Positions 9,456 to 17,173 of a stretch of 64,000 nucleotides of DNA are shown here, one piece after another. The notes beneath the pieces are model-generated. The model saw only the letters and a list, made by a program, of their open reading frames with translations, did not search any database and had not been told where the DNA came from. Numbering within the stretch: position 1 is the first letter of the stretch; every line of letters begins with the position of its first letter. The position numbers and the translations under genes are program-made. This DNA comes from Betaproteobacteria bacterium (GTDB lineage: Bacteria; Pseudomonadota; Gammaproteobacteria; Burkholderiales; SG8-41). The stretch covers positions 1 to 64,000 of the forward strand of contig VGID01000013.1 of the NCBI GenBank assembly GCA_016868035.1, in the 5' to 3' direction.

Positions 9456-9500
9456 CGCCGTTCAACTCGCATTCGTGAAGGCTTCCATCGGAAACACGCA

Positions 9501-9959
9501 GTGAAATTCCTCAAGGCGGTGCGCCTCGACGATTCCGACGACCGCGTCCTCTCCGGGCAAGGCGGGGCTGCCCGCGACGGTGAGTGGCTGGTCTCGGGCG
9601 GCTACGCGGTGTGCGACCTCGCGAAGGGGCACGCGCAGCCGAACTGCCGCTGCGACCGGACCTTCGTGGCACTTGGCTCGCGCCGGCGCTGCACCCTCGC
9701 CGAGGTCGCCGAAATTGATGAGGCCGCGTTCGGGCGCCTGCAGGAGGTGCTCGCGCACTTTTTCCTGAACGAGCTCGGCGCCCCGTCGCTCGAAGCCGCC
9801 CGCGCGGCCGCCGCGGACGAGTGCGAGTATACGGCGGGGCTCTCGGCCGACTTTCCGGAAGACGTCTGGATCACAGTCCAGCGCGAGCCGACCGCGGAGG
9901 GCGTAGGCGAGCGCTATTCCGTCTTCAAGCGGCTGATGATCGGCAGCCACAAGGTTTAG
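9501..9959 (+). CDS. Conserved protein of unknown function (DUF6505-like)
   Basis: A 152-residue soluble protein starting MKFLKAVRLDDSDDRVL. The opening and the GEWLVSGGYAVCD segment resemble a small family I recall as DUF6505, found mainly in alpha- and betaproteobacteria beside other uncharacterised genes; this is a recollection, not a database result. Cysteines occur at C38, C50, C52 and C65, but the spacing is not a recognised metal motif. No signal peptide or membrane segment. The ATG at 9501 lacks a strong Shine-Dalgarno. It may form a unit with the 189-residue gene 141 bases downstream. Confidence 0.65.
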   Translation: MKFLKAVRLDDSDDRVLSGQGGAARDGEWLVSGGYAVCDLAKGHAQPNCRCDRTFVALGSRRRCTLAEVAEIDEAAFGRLQEVLAHFFLNELGAPSLEAARAAAADECEYTAGLSADFPEDVWITVQREPTAEGVGERYSVFKRLMIGSHKV

Positions 9960-9963
9960 CGCT

Positions 9964-10092
9964 GCGTGACGAATGAGGCGTGACGGGTGACCGGTGGCCA
10001 GCGACCTGCAAAGGGGAACCGGGGGGCAGGACATGTCGCCGCGCATTACGTGCCGGTTTTCCCCATTCCCCATTCCCCATTCACCATTTACC
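9964..10092. repeat. Heptamer arms GCGTGAC and CCCATTC
   Basis: Left arm 9964-9998: five 7-bp units (GCGTGAC, GAATGAG, GCGTGAC, GGGTGAC, CGGTGGC). Right arm 10062-10092: three perfect CCCATTC units then ACCATTT and ACC. The arms are partly complementary in opposite orientation. The right arm ends nine bases before the next start codon. Confidence 0.75.
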
Positions 10093-10100
10093 GGGAAACG

Positions 10101-10667
10101 ATGATTCCCTGCTACGTGAGCGGCGCGGGCATGTACGCCGGGGAACGGACCTGGTCGTTCAAGACGACGGTCATCGCGTGGCTGGAGGGATCCGGCCTCG
10201 GGTACGACACGCGCTACCGCTACTACCGCGCCCGCTTTCCCGAGCTCGACCCGGAGGCGCTGGCGCGCCTCGTGTGCGACCCGATCGAGCATTACGACCG
10301 GGACTGGCCGCGCTATCGGGCGGGATCCTCGTTGCCCGAGGAGGAGGCACTCGCGCATTTCGTGCTGGAGCGCGACGCGCGGTTTCGTGATGAAGCACGG
10401 GTCGCGATCTACTGCTTCGACGAAGCCGGCATCGGATCCGGCGTGAACGCGATGCGCTTCGTGCACGCCGGCAAGCCGATCGTCGGTTTCTACGCGGCCG
10501 ACGCTGGCGCCCGCCGCGTGAACCTCACCAACGTACTCCAGCTCGCGGCGGAATTCCCAGAGCAGGTCCGGCTCGCCGCCTATCGGACACCCGGAGACAT
10601 CACGACGCAGCTGGGAGTATGGCTACCGATGGTGGCGACGGGACGAGGACTACGGACTGAGGACTGA
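10101..10667 (+). CDS. Uncharacterised 188-residue protein; C-terminus encoded by a heptamer array
   Basis: Not recognised. The protein starts MIPCYVSGAGMYAGERTWSFK (ATG at 10101, GGGAA upstream). It looks soluble and alpha/beta: IAYCFDEAGIGSGVNAMRFVHAGKPIVGFY in the second half resembles the GxGxxxE/N-x-A...GKP pattern of nucleoside 2-deoxyribosyltransferase- or TIR-like folds, but this is only a shape analogy. The last residues GRGLRTED come from the start of a 7-bp repeat array whose third-phase TGA provides the stop, so the natural C-terminus may have been replaced. Placed behind the 152-residue unknown gene. Confidence 0.65.
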   Translation: MIPCYVSGAGMYAGERTWSFKTTVIAWLEGSGLGYDTRYRYYRARFPELDPEALARLVCDPIEHYDRDWPRYRAGSSLPEEEALAHFVLERDARFRDEARVAIYCFDEAGIGSGVNAMRFVHAGKPIVGFYAADAGARRVNLTNVLQLAAEFPEQVRLAAYRTPGDITTQLGVWLPMVATGRGLRTED

Positions 10668-10730
10668 GGGTTGAGGATTGAGGATTGAGGTTTGAGGTTT
10701 GAGGTTTGAGGTTCGAGGTTTGAGGATCGG
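10654..10730 (+). repeat. Eleven-unit heptamer array (GGTTTGA/GGATTGA)
   Basis: Units in order: GGACTGA x2, GGGTTGA, GGATTGA x2, GGTTTGA x3, GGTTCGA, GGTTTGA, GGATCGG. The first two lie inside the coding sequence; the array ends ten bases before the stop of the convergent cyclophilin-like gene. Confidence 0.95.
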
Positions 10731-10740
10731 CGGTTACGGG

Positions 10741-11124
10741 TCATCCCTTGTCCGGAATGACCTCCACCCGGATGGGCGCCCCGTCTTTCACTTTCCCGAG
10801 CTGGCGCGGATCGCCTTCGATCTTGCCCAGCACGTTGCAACGGGTGACGAGGCGGCATTCGCTGCCTTTTGATACCGGCGTGGGCCCGAAGGGGAGCGCG
10901 AGCGCGCTTCCTTGCACCCAAAAGCACACCGTGCCCGCGTCGATGACCTCTTGGGCATCCGGCTCCAGGCTTGCGCGCACCGGAAGCTCGAAATAGACCT
11001 CTTCGCCCCAGGTGCTGGCGCTTGCCTTGCACGGCAGCGCAACGAGCAGCGCTTTCGCCGTGGGGGTGTCACGTAAGCTAGCGGTCACTTCGCCATTCCC
11101 CCAGGAGATCCGGATCCTCGCCAT
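10741..11124 (-). CDS. Cyclophilin-like fold protein (TM1367 type)
   Basis: 127 residues with the pattern of the bacterial cyclophilin-like family: TAKALLVALP near the start, TWGEEVYFELPV, a GTVCFWVQGSALALPFGPTP strand-turn block, and CNVLGKIEGD. Structures of this family have a cyclophilin barrel but no proven prolyl isomerase activity and conserved catalytic arginine is not evident. ATG at 11124 chosen because MARIRISW begins the family; the frame continues 24 codons upstream. Start lies 31 bases after the stop of the lytic transglycosylase on the same strand, so co-transcription is likely. Function unknown. Confidence 0.8.
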   Translation of the reverse strand: MARIRISWGNGEVTASLRDTPTAKALLVALPCKASASTWGEEVYFELPVRASLEPDAQEVIDAGTVCFWVQGSALALPFGPTPVSKGSECRLVTRCNVLGKIEGDPRQLGKVKDGAPIRVEVIPDKG

Positions 11125-11155
11125 GGGGGTCGGCTGCGCGGGATGCGGCTGGGGG

Positions 11156-11890
11156 CTAGAGCGGGCGTCCGGCTGCGGGCTTGTTGGATGCACCAAGGCT
11201 CGGCGTCTTCGAGACGACCTGCTTCAGCCGTTTCTTTTCGTTCAGCACCTTGGTCGTGTACTGGTCTTCGTTGTCGTTGAGCGCACCGGCATACATCTGC
11301 AGCGCGATGCCCAGGTTGCCGGTAAGCCGGATGTACTCCCTGAGGATCTGGGTGCCCACCAGGATATTGGTGGCGGGATCGAATACTGCCCGGTCGCCGC
11401 CGTGCTCCTCGAGTTTCTCGCTATGGTATTTCGGGATGATCTGCATCAGCCCCTTCGCCCCCGCGACGCTCTCGGCGATCGGATTGAAACGCGATTCGAC
11501 CGCGATCACGGCGATGACGAGCAGCGGGTCCAACCCCAACTTGTGGGCCGCGCCATGCGCCAGCCCCACGAGATCGAAGGTCACCTCCTGTGAGACCCGG
11601 TAGCGCTTGGCAAGGAATTCGGCAAGCGCCCGGTAACGGGCCTCCTCGATCGGTGTGACGCCCACTGGGCTGCCGGACTGCGACTGCAGCGTGGCGGCAG
11701 GGGTCAATCCCTCGGGAAACACGCTCTGCCAGGCGCCAGCCGACCCTAGCGGGCCGTGCTGGTTGTGCACGATCAGCAGCAACGCGCTCAAGCTGGCCAC
11801 CAGGACCATGGCGGATACCATGCTGCGCGTGCGTCGCGCGAGCCGGGATAGAACCAGGCGATCCCAATCCAAAGTTGATTTTGCGAACAT
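11156..11890 (-). CDS. Membrane-anchored lytic transglycosylase (SLT domain)
   Basis: Cleaves peptidoglycan between MurNAc and GlcNAc with formation of 1,6-anhydroMurNAc. 244 residues: a signal-anchor helix at about 24-42, then an SLT domain with catalytic E132 in AVIAVESRFNP, AGAKGLMQIIP and ALQMYAGALNDNEDQY. Short tail rich in lysine. GGAGG lies seven bases before the ATG. The periplasmic domain is presumably tethered to the inner membrane. A 200-base G-rich leader lies upstream. Confidence 0.88.
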   Translation of the reverse strand: MFAKSTLDWDRLVLSRLARRTRSMVSAMVLVASLSALLLIVHNQHGPLGSAGAWQSVFPEGLTPAATLQSQSGSPVGVTPIEEARYRALAEFLAKRYRVSQEVTFDLVGLAHGAAHKLGLDPLLVIAVIAVESRFNPIAESVAGAKGLMQIIPKYHSEKLEEHGGDRAVFDPATNILVGTQILREYIRLTGNLGIALQMYAGALNDNEDQYTTKVLNEKKRLKQVVSKTPSLGASNKPAAGRPL

Positions 11891-12324
11891 AGCAAAACCT
11901 CCTCTTGCGTGTGCCGGCCTCTACAAACCGGCGGTTAGCCCCCGGCGCCAAGTGCGTAACTCTGCACGTGGTTGCCCCCCAGATCAACCCCAATAGGTAG
12001 TGGGTGTCAGGCTGGAACGGGCCAATTCTAGTGGCTGGGGTAGCCAGCCGCAACCGTGTATTCCATACCGAGGGGCACCCTGTCCTTGAGTTGCATGGAC
12101 AATGATGCGGTGCGATGTACTATAGTCCATTGGTTTTTAATATATTTGTCAAAATATCTCGCGCGGTTTGCGCAGATATTGCTGCGCCGCATTATGCTGT
12201 ATTGCTGAGGCCAATGCAAGCTTCCGAAACGCGGAAAACATCATTCCGAATAGACATAAATAGTATTATAAAACAACGATATATGAACTACGGTCGAGGC
12301 GCGAGCCTGGTCAGGCCCGCTGCA
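11891..12324. other. Long leader and AT-rich island, no gene seen
   Basis: 11891-12060 is the presumed leader of the transglycosylase (minus strand), G-rich, with several possible hairpins including one around GCCGGTTTGTAGAGGCCGGC. From about 12105 to 12295 base composition changes sharply to AT-rich, unlike anything else here except the nrdA promoter. It contains a hairpin at 12153-12180 (AATATCT.GCGC arms around GGTTT). Open frames of up to 83 codons exist but have no ribosome-binding site or similarity. Confidence 0.5.
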
Positions 12325-12478
12325 TCCCCGGGAGGGCGCTTCCGCGCCTCGCGCAATGCCGCCTGATCGAGCTGCAAGGTATCGTCGTAGCCGCTCGAAC
12401 ACGCACCGATCGCAACCGCGTTTCAGCCCTCCTTTGGTGGCGGCTCCCGAGACGCACCGGGGCGGGGGGCATCCGATG
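12325..12478 (-). pseudogene. Decayed oxidoreductase-like domain protein
   Basis: Reading three frames of the minus strand in turn gives REPPPKEG, then GCDRCVFER, then YDDTLQLDQAALREARKR. Together these match the short Oxidored-like family, which has a proline-rich lead, CCGxGCxxCVxDxYxxxLxxYxxAL and little else. A stop (TGA) and two frame changes separate the pieces and the first cysteine pair is gone, so it is not expressible. It directly follows the anti-sigma gene on the same strand. Confidence 0.55.
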
Positions 12479-12504
12479 GTTGCGAGCGGGTCCTGCGCGT
12501 CGAG

Positions 12505-13416
12505 TCAGCGCGAGGCGGCAGGCAAGGGATGCCCTGGAAAACGCCGCTTGAACTCGGCCAGCATCTCCTCGGCGGCCGCGCCCTGCCCCTGTCGGCGCAA
12601 CTCTTCGATGCGCTCGAGCCACTTCTCGGGCCGCTCCCGTTCGTAGGCGTGCCAAACCGGGAGCCGCTCGCCCAAGACGCGCCCGGTCCCCGGGTCCACC
12701 TCGGCGGGGCGGCCGGACTCCGGCGCTGCGGCGGCAGCGGGCTTTGCGAGGTCCGCCGCCGGGCGCTCGCCGAGTGGTGCCCGGGCTTCGCTCCGGGTGC
12801 GGGCTTCCTTCGGCACAGCCGCCGGCTCCGCGGCGCTTTCGCGCTCGGCGCGGCTTGCCGGATCCGCCGGTCGCGGCGCCGGGACAGCGGCAAACGGCGG
12901 CGCAGATTCGGCCGTAGCCGGCGCGCTCTGGCGGGCAGGCTCGGCGCGCTCCCTGGCGGGTGTCGGGGGTGGCTTGTCGGTAACCGCCTCGCGACTCACT
13001 GGAGGTGCGCGAGGCGCCCGTACGCCGGGTTCGGGAAGCGCGGCGGGTGCCACGGGCTCCTGCGGCGCAGTGATCGGGTATTCAGCGGAAGCAGGGGGTG
13101 CTTCTTCGCGTCTCGACGCCGCCGGCGCGCCGAGTTTCGGATCGGTGAGCCGCTCCGTGCCCTCTTCGCGCATCAAGATCACCAGGCTCGCGCTCACCAC
13201 GACGACCGCCGCGATCGAGACCGGCACTTGCCACCAGCGCAACAGCGCGCTGAACGGGCGCGGATTCGCGCCGACTTCGCGGTGCGCCGCCGCGAGTATC
13301 GCCGCATCCAGATGCGCCGGCGGCCCATCGTCCCCGGCCTCTCGATAGATGCGCGCGAGCCGCGGATCGTTCTCCGCGCCTCCGGGCGTGCCGTTCCTGT
13401 GCCCGCTCAGCGCCAT
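12505..13416 (-). CDS. Probable membrane anti-sigma factor for the upstream ECF sigma
   Basis: 303 residues with an N-terminal cytoplasmic segment (1-62: HLDAAILAAAHREVGA, a pattern seen in ECF-partner proteins), one transmembrane helix at about 64-82, a long Ala/Pro/Glu-rich periplasmic linker (about 90-250), and a C-terminal helical tail with WLERIEELRRQGQGAAAEEMLAEFKRRFPGH. No zinc-binding HxxxCxxC motif is present. Its start overlaps the end of the sigma gene by 10 bases, implying translational coupling. Inference: it holds the sigma factor at the membrane until an envelope signal releases it. Low sequence complexity makes the middle region uninformative. Confidence 0.7.
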   Translation of the reverse strand: MALSGHRNGTPGGAENDPRLARIYREAGDDGPPAHLDAAILAAAHREVGANPRPFSALLRWWQVPVSIAAVVVVSASLVILMREEGTERLTDPKLGAPAASRREEAPPASAEYPITAPQEPVAPAALPEPGVRAPRAPPVSREAVTDKPPPTPARERAEPARQSAPATAESAPPFAAVPAPRPADPASRAERESAAEPAAVPKEARTRSEARAPLGERPAADLAKPAAAAAPESGRPAEVDPGTGRVLGERLPVWHAYERERPEKWLERIEELRRQGQGAAAEEMLAEFKRRFPGHPLPAASR

Positions 13417-13976
13417 TTCGCCATCCCCTGCCGCAGCTTCGCCAGCGCGTAGCGCAGCCGGCTCTTCGCCGTTTCGCGCCCCACGCCGGTCGCCTCGGCG
13501 ATTTCCTCCACGCTCAGGCCTCCTTCCTGCTGCAGCAGGAAAGCCTCGCGCTGCTCCTCGGGCAGCTCGGCGATCAGCCGCAGCAGTTCCCCGGCTTGCC
13601 TGCGGACGTCATAGGCGGACTCCAACGGGATCGCGCCCGCGTCCGCCACATGCTCGAGCGCGTCGCAATCCTCCTCATCGAGCGACACTGCGGCATGCCG
13701 CTTCGAGCGGTAGTGATCAACGAAGCGGTTGTGCGCAAGCCGGTAGAGGTAGGTCGTGAACTTGGCCCGGACCGTGTAGCCCTGCCGCGCCCGGACGAGA
13801 TTCATCCACACATCCTGAAACAGCTCTTCGGCCACCGCCGCATCGCGGCTGTGCCGCAGCAGGTAGCGGTAGACCCCGCCCTTGTGACGGCCGTAGAGCA
13901 CGTCGAATGCGCCGGCATCGCCATCGCGATAACGCGACATCAGCTCTTCGTCGCTGGGACCGGCGTCCTGGGACAT
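13407..13976 (-). CDS. ECF RNA polymerase sigma factor
   Basis: 189 residues with sigma region 2 (about 20-90: AFDVLYGRHKGGVYRYLLRHSRDAAVAEELFQDVWMNLVRA) and region 4 (about 130-185: LPEEQREAFLLQQEGGLSVEEIAEATGV then KSRLRYALAKLRQ, the helix-turn-helix). The linker lacks region 3, as in ECF types. The ATG at 13976 has no obvious Shine-Dalgarno. It is followed by an overlapping anti-sigma gene and preceded, 139 bases upstream on the same strand, by a secreted protein that may share the regulon. Target promoters are unknown. Confidence 0.9.
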   Translation of the reverse strand: MSQDAGPSDEELMSRYRDGDAGAFDVLYGRHKGGVYRYLLRHSRDAAVAEELFQDVWMNLVRARQGYTVRAKFTTYLYRLAHNRFVDHYRSKRHAAVSLDEEDCDALEHVADAGAIPLESAYDVRRQAGELLRLIAELPEEQREAFLLQQEGGLSVEEIAEATGVGRETAKSRLRYALAKLRQGMAKWR

Positions 13977-14115
13977 TACGGGTACCCAGTATACCGCCGC
14001 ACCGGCGAACCCCGCGCCGCGCCAGCGCGGGAGACGAATGTCGCGTCAAGGGCGGACCGCGTTCGCTTCCCCCACGGCGGAGTTCAGCACGTTTCATCAT
14101 CTGCGCACGCGCCTT

Positions 14116-14913
14116 TCACTTTGGATCCGGAACGAACTGTCCGGGAAACGGCGTAGCGACCCGCGGGGCCCGTATGACGCCCAGCGCCACCAGATTCGGG
14201 TAGGTGTCGTAATGGATCGCGATCAGTTCTTCCGGATGCGCCGTCGCCCGCTCGAAAGCGGTGTAGCGCGCGTGAGAGGTCTCGCTGCGACCGTGCCCCG
14301 TCCCAAGGGCAGCGCCTCGTTCGGCAGGGTACGGCGACGGCGCATGGCGGGGTGCGGCGCTCTCGGCCGCTCCCGAGCGACCGGCGGAGCCGGCATCGCC
14401 CGCGCCGTCCTCGGCCGCCGGCGCCCCGTGGCCCCGCCGCGGGCCCGGGTCGATGCTCGTCTCGGGCTCACGCTTCTTCCGGTAGAGCGCCACCCCGATC
14501 ACGCCGACGTTCTCCGGCCGGCCGGTGCGCGCGGCATATGAAGTGTGGTGCTCCGTGAAGAAAAACGCCGCCACCCGTGGCAGGCTCTTGCGCCAGCCCT
14601 TCACGTCGAGCGTCTGGTGCGGCGCGAGCACGTAGCCCGCCTGGCGCCAGCTTGCCGTCTCCCCGCTCACCGCGTTCACGCCATCCACCGAGAGCACCGC
14701 GAGGATCTCCGCCCCGGTGCGGTTACGCACGCGGACCTGGTATTCATTGCCGGGCTTGCCCACCACGTAGTAACGGCCCGCATGGCGTAAGAGCGGCAAC
14801 GCACGGTTCTCAACGCGGTCATAGACCGTGACCTCCGCCATGTTGCCAACGGCGCCCGCGGCCCCCGCCAGCGCCCACAATATGCTCACAGCCGCGACTG
14901 CTTTCCACTGCAT
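14116..14913 (-). CDS. Secreted protein of unknown function, upstream of the ECF sigma gene
   Basis: 265 residues. A signal peptide (1-22, cleavage near AGA-VGN) is followed by a conserved-looking beta-rich domain (25-145: VTVYDRVENRALPLLRHAGRYYVVG and YQVRVRNRTGAEILAVLSVDGVNAVSG, ending in NVGVIGVALYRKK) and a low-complexity Gly/Ala/Pro linker. The C-terminus contains PEELIAIHYDTYPNLVALGVI. The domain resembles predicted periplasmic beta-sandwich proteins found beside ECF sigma genes in Burkholderiales, but I cannot name it. AAGGAG six bases before the ATG. It is divergent from the EF-G paralogue and shares its upstream region, including the GGTTAAC operator. Confidence 0.65.
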   Translation of the reverse strand: MQWKAVAAVSILWALAGAAGAVGNMAEVTVYDRVENRALPLLRHAGRYYVVGKPGNEYQVRVRNRTGAEILAVLSVDGVNAVSGETASWRQAGYVLAPHQTLDVKGWRKSLPRVAAFFFTEHHTSYAARTGRPENVGVIGVALYRKKREPETSIDPGPRRGHGAPAAEDGAGDAGSAGRSGAAESAAPRHAPSPYPAERGAALGTGHGRSETSHARYTAFERATAHPEELIAIHYDTYPNLVALGVIRAPRVATPFPGQFVPDPK

Positions 14914-14977
14914 GGTCGTCTCCTTGGGTTGAGGATCCTCCCGGTACGAACGCAGCGGCCGGGCGCATGGGGTTAAC

Positions 14978-15006
14978 TTGAACCGGTAGCAGCCCCCCCT
15001 TATACT
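14978..15006 (+). promoter_or_regulatory. Sigma-70 promoter of the EF-G paralogue
   Basis: TTGAAC at 14978-14983 and TATACT at 15001-15006 are separated by exactly 17 bases. Transcription would start near 15013, about 80 bases before the ATG at 15094. Confidence 0.75.
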
Positions 15007-15027
15007 CGGTTAACCCCCCGTTAACCG
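15007..15027. promoter_or_regulatory. Inverted repeat operator CGGTTAAC-N5-GTTAACCG
   Basis: Perfect 8-bp arms around CCCCC start right after the -10 box, so a bound protein would block initiation. A third half site GGTTAAC is at 14971-14977, just upstream of the -35 box. The regulator is unknown; it could control the divergent secreted-protein/sigma operon as well. Confidence 0.6.
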
Positions 15028-15093
15028 CCCGGCGAGTTCGCGTGCGCGGATTCGCGGCAGTGGTTTTTACCAGAGGGAGCACAGGAGCTCAGC

Positions 15094-17145
15094 ATGCCCA
15101 AGTTTTCCCCCGAAGCCATCCGCACCATCGCGCTGGTTGGCCACGGCGGCGCCGGCAAGACCACGCTCGCGGAGGCGTTGCTGCACAGGTCCGGGACTAT
15201 CAACGGCCCCGGAACCGTGGAGAAAGGCACTACCGTTTGCGATTTTGATCCGCTGGAGAAGCAGTATTTGCACTCGCTCCAGGCCTCAATCGTGCACTTG
15301 CAGCACGCCGATACCCGCATCCATCTGGTGGACACGCCCGGGCTGCCTGATTTCATCGGCCGGGCGATCGGCGCGTTGCCGGCGGTGGAGACCGTCGCCG
15401 TCGTGGTGAACGCGCAGAACGGCATCGAGATGATCACCAGCCGCATGATGCAGTGGGCGGCAATGCGCAACCTGTGCCGCATCATCATCGTCAACAAGAT
15501 CGACGCGGAAGACGTGGATCTGCCGGAGCTGCTCGGCAAGCTCCAGGCCACTTTTGGCAAGGAGTGCCTGCCCATCAACCTGCCCGCCGAGGGCGCCAAG
15601 CGCGTGGTGGACTGTTTTTTCCACCCCTCGGGTGACGCCGATTTCTCTTCCATCGAGGAGGCGCACTCGGCGCTGGTGGACCAGGTCGTCGAAGTGGACG
15701 AGGAATTGATGGCCAAGTACCTCGAGCAGGGTGAAATCGCGCCCGACGCGCTGCACGAGCCATTCGAGAAGGCGCTGCGCGAAGGGCACTTGATCCCCGT
15801 GTGCTTCGTCTCGGCGCGCAACGGCGCCGGAGTCGCGGAACTGCTCGACGTTTTCACGAAGCTCATGCCCAACCCCACCGAGGGCAACCCGCCGCAGCTG
15901 GTGAAAGGAGCGGGCGCACAAGCGGAGCCGTTCCGCACCGTGCCCGATCCGAAAAAGCACGTGGTGGCGCACGTGTTCAAGGTGACGATTGACCCGTTCG
16001 TCGGCAGGGTGGGCGTGTTCCGCGTGCATCAGGGCACGATCACCAAAGACTCGCAGCTCTTCATTGGCGAGGCGAGGAAACCCTTCAAGGTCGGGCATGT
16101 TTACCTGCTTCAGGGCAAGGATTTCGTCGAGACCGACGCGCTGGTGCCGGGCGACATTGGCGCGGTGGCGAAGGTCGATGACATGCACTTCGACGCGGTG
16201 CTGCACGACTCGCACGACGAGGACCACATCCACGCCGTGCCGCTCGCATTCCCGACGCCGATGCACGCGGTCGCCGTGGAGCCGAAGCGCCGCGGCGACG
16301 AGCAGAAAATCTCGGAGACCCTGCACAAGCTCGCCGCCGAGGACCCTACCTTCAAGGTCGAGCACCACGCGGTCGTCAACGAAACGGTGATCAGCGGGCT
16401 GGGCGATCTGCACATGCGCTACGTACTCGACCGCATGGCCGCCCAGTACCACGTCGAGGTCGCCACCAAGCCGCCGCGCATCCCCTACCGCGAAACCATC
16501 ACCGCCAAGGCCGAAGGGCACCACCGCCACAAGAAGCAGACCGGGGGCGCGGGCCAATTCGGCGAGGTGTTCCTCCGGGTCGAGCCGCTGCGGCGCGGCG
16601 CGGGCTTCGAATTCGTGGACGAGGTGAAAGGCGGCACCATTCCCACACAGTTCATCCCGGCCGTGGAGAAGGGCGTGCGTCAGGTGCTGGATGTGGGCCC
16701 GGTCGCAGGCTACCCGGTGCATGACGTGCGGGTCATCGTCTACGACGGCAAGCACCACGCAGTGGATTCCAAGGAAATCGCCTTCATCACCGCCGGCAAG
16801 CGCGCATTCATGGACGCGATCAGCAAGGCGCGCCCGATCATCCTCGAGCCCATCGTCAGCGTCGAGATCACCGCGCCCGACGCCAACATGGGCGACATCG
16901 CGGGCGACATATCGTCCAAGCGCGGCCAGTTGAGCGGGACCGATTCGGCTGTGCCGGGAACGCTGGTGATCAAGGGCACGGTGCCGCTCGCCGAGTTGAA
17001 CAACTACCAGGCACGGCTCAAGTCCGTCACGGCCGGCCAGGGCTCGTTCACGATGGAATTCGCGCGCTACGACCCGGTGCCGCCCAACATCCAGAAGGAC
17101 CTCGTCGCGCAGTTCGGCAAGGCCGCTACCGCGGAAGAGCAGTAG
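15094..17145 (+). CDS. Elongation factor G paralogue (EF-G2 type translational GTPase)
   Basis: 683 residues with full EF-G architecture: G domain with G1 GHGGAGKTT (16-24), G3 DTPG (80-83) and G4 NKID (134-137); domain II with VFKVTIDPFVGRVGVFRVHQG; and C-terminal domains with GQFGEVFLRVEPL and DANMGDIAGDISSKRGQ. Canonical EF-G begins RNIGIxAHIDAGKTT and has a longer G' insertion; here the start is IRTIALVGHGGAGKTT and the protein is shorter, the mark of the EF-G2/FusA2 paralogue group. It does not lie in a str ribosomal operon. Role in translocation, recycling or stress is not settled for this group. AGGAG precedes the ATG. Strong promoter and operator upstream suggest regulated expression. 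Confidence 0.88.
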   Translation: MPKFSPEAIRTIALVGHGGAGKTTLAEALLHRSGTINGPGTVEKGTTVCDFDPLEKQYLHSLQASIVHLQHADTRIHLVDTPGLPDFIGRAIGALPAVETVAVVVNAQNGIEMITSRMMQWAAMRNLCRIIIVNKIDAEDVDLPELLGKLQATFGKECLPINLPAEGAKRVVDCFFHPSGDADFSSIEEAHSALVDQVVEVDEELMAKYLEQGEIAPDALHEPFEKALREGHLIPVCFVSARNGAGVAELLDVFTKLMPNPTEGNPPQLVKGAGAQAEPFRTVPDPKKHVVAHVFKVTIDPFVGRVGVFRVHQGTITKDSQLFIGEARKPFKVGHVYLLQGKDFVETDALVPGDIGAVAKVDDMHFDAVLHDSHDEDHIHAVPLAFPTPMHAVAVEPKRRGDEQKISETLHKLAAEDPTFKVEHHAVVNETVISGLGDLHMRYVLDRMAAQYHVEVATKPPRIPYRETITAKAEGHHRHKKQTGGAGQFGEVFLRVEPLRRGAGFEFVDEVKGGTIPTQFIPAVEKGVRQVLDVGPVAGYPVHDVRVIVYDGKHHAVDSKEIAFITAGKRAFMDAISKARPIILEPIVSVEITAPDANMGDIAGDISSKRGQLSGTDSAVPGTLVIKGTVPLAELNNYQARLKSVTAGQGSFTMEFARYDPVPPNIQKDLVAQFGKAATAEEQ

Positions 17146-17173
17146 CATCCGGCAGCCGCCCCTCCTGCCCGCC

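Noticed and set aside
11891-12060. Cyclic-di-GMP riboswitch before the transglycosylase
   Set aside because: The GEMM core bases (CACGCA, GACGCAAAGC) do not appear in order; no consensus match.
12028-12219. A 63-codon minus frame in the AT-rich island
   Set aside because: No start signal or family resemblance; such frames are expected in AT-rich DNA.
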